DNA of 5,632 nt. It comes from a bacterium. Lineage in GTDB: Bacteria; Electryoneota; RPQS01. Where the stretch lies: NCBI GenBank assembly GCA_028711875.1, contig JAQTRJ010000166.1, forward strand, positions 1 to 5,632. The letters run 5' to 3'. A model generated the notes under the pieces. That model did not search any database. It was not told the DNA's origin and saw only the letters and a list, made by a program, of their open reading frames with translations. This document shows positions 5,236 to 5,632 of this stretch, one piece after another (position 1 is the stretch's first letter; each line of letters begins with the position of its first letter). The position numbers and the translations under genes are program-made.

Positions 5236-5267
5236 ATTCCGGGCACGCGGGGACGCATGCCTCGGCG
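5236..5267. repeat. dispersed 32-bp repeat, right copy
   Basis: It matches 2191-2222 at 30 of 32 positions, with GA replaced by AT in the middle. The core GGGGACGCATGCCTCGGCG recurs in the third unit of the tandem array (about 5412-5430), which links this repeat to the array. Confidence 0.85.
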
Positions 5268-5309
5268 AGGGAAGTGACGCAGGCCTCGGCGCTGCCTGCG
5301 GAGCGGGAG

Positions 5310-5560
5310 ATTCCGGCAGGGACACAGTCCCGGCTCGGCGACCTCCGTTCCCGCTCATTCCGACGGGGACACTGTCCCGGCTCGGCGACCTTCGCGCCCG
5401 CTACATTCCGGCGGGGACGCATGCCTCGGCGAGGCGACCTTCGCGCCCGCTCATTCCGGCGGGGACGCAGTCCCGGCTCGGCGACCTTCGTTCCCGCTCA
5501 TTCCGGCGGGGACACAGTCCCGGCTCGGCGACCTCCGTTCCCGCTCATTCCGGCGAAAGC
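5310..5560. repeat. tandem array of 47-48-bp units
   Basis: Five units start with ATTCCG at 5310, 5357, 5405, 5453 and 5500 (lengths 47, 48, 48, 47, 47), plus a partial unit from 5547. Each has a left block ATTCCGGCGGGGAC, a variable core, a GGCGACC block and a right block ending CCCGCTC. Units 1, 2, 4 and 5 have a GTCCCGGCTC-type core; unit 3 has GCATGCCTCGGCGAG. In unit 2 the core contains the inverted repeat GGGACA/TGTCCC, and in unit 3 GCCTC/GAGGC. Units 1 and 5 differ at one base. There are no unique spacers, and the 47-bp period breaks any reading frame. Confidence 0.9.
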
Positions 5561-5567
5561 AAGTTTC

Positions 5568-5613
5568 TTGGGGGGAAGAAGAGGTTTCCCCCCAAATCTT
5601 TGATTTGAGGGGA
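5568..5613. repeat. two overlapping, mutually exclusive hairpins of the C6/G6 family
   Basis: TTGGGGGGAA (5568-5577) pairs perfectly with TTCCCCCCAA (5586-5595) around an 8-nt loop. The second arm can instead fold forward: TTCCCC with GGGGAA (5608-5613) and AAATC with GATTT around TTT, with small bulges. No U-run follows, so termination on the plus strand is not clear. Confidence 0.65.
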
Positions 5614-5632
5614 ACAGCAAGGGATCATACTC

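Larger units (their letters stand above)
5192..5632. other. repeat-dominated region downstream of the oxidoreductase gene
   Basis: No convincing gene. The region holds an octamer repeat, one copy of the 32-bp dispersed repeat, a 47-48-bp tandem array and a pair of overlapping C6/G6 hairpins, each listed separately. Long open frames cross it on both strands only because GC-rich repeats lack stops. No hairpin with a U-run follows the oxidoreductase stop codon. Confidence 0.8.

Noticed and set aside
5192..5240. Intrinsic terminator after the oxidoreductase gene
   Set aside because: No GC-rich stem followed by a U-run was found in this stretch.
4790..5422. Minus-strand frame of about 210 codons
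   Set aside because: It is antisense to the well-supported oxidoreductase gene and continues into repeats; composition is Arg/Ala-rich with no recognisable domain.
5310..5560. CRISPR array
   Set aside because: The units are contiguous 47-48-bp repeats without unique spacers, and no cas gene is present.
5274..5603. Plus-strand frame of about 109 codons
   Set aside because: It runs through the tandem array with a period not divisible by three. It gives a low-complexity Arg/Gly/Pro product and has no ribosome site.

Overview
The window looks like part of a high-GC, probably Gram-negative bacterial chromosome. Support for this is the GC-rich third codon positions, a lipoprotein with a clean lipobox, an organophosphate-type transporter and long GC-rich intergenic repeats. 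I cannot name a lineage from the sequence. No rRNA, tRNA or CRISPR array was seen.

Minus-strand block, read right to left: a zinc-dependent medium-chain alcohol dehydrogenase of the AdhA-like group (3433-2432); a 374-bp repeat-rich gap; a homocysteine S-methyltransferase-family protein (2057-1104); a short open frame that looks like the 3' end of a lost gene (about 1113-937); a small lipoprotein (927-406); and the N-terminal third of an OPA-family major facilitator transporter that runs off the left edge (401-1). The last three are packed like an operon: Shine-Dalgarno sites overlap or lie inside the preceding frame, with gaps of 4 to 9 nt. Nothing ties all of these genes into one pathway.

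Plus-strand block: an AT-rich divergent promoter region (about 3580-3660) separates the dehydrogenase from a 503-residue FAD/NAD(P) oxidoreductase (3680-5191). The latter has the architecture of the mercuric reductase-like / dihydrolipoamide dehydrogenase-like family. It keeps the FAD site, the NAD site, the dimerisation domain and the His-Glu dyad, but both cysteines of the redox-active disulfide are replaced, by Asn and Ser. This is the most interesting gene in the window.

Non-coding DNA: both intergenic zones (2058-2431 and 5192-5632) are mosaics of repeats. They hold a family of C6/G6 hairpins, several of which can refold into competing hairpins. They also share a 32-bp repeat that occurs once on each side of the dehydrogenase/oxidoreductase pair. 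The right zone adds an octamer repeat and a 47-48-bp tandem array with mixed cores and no spacers.
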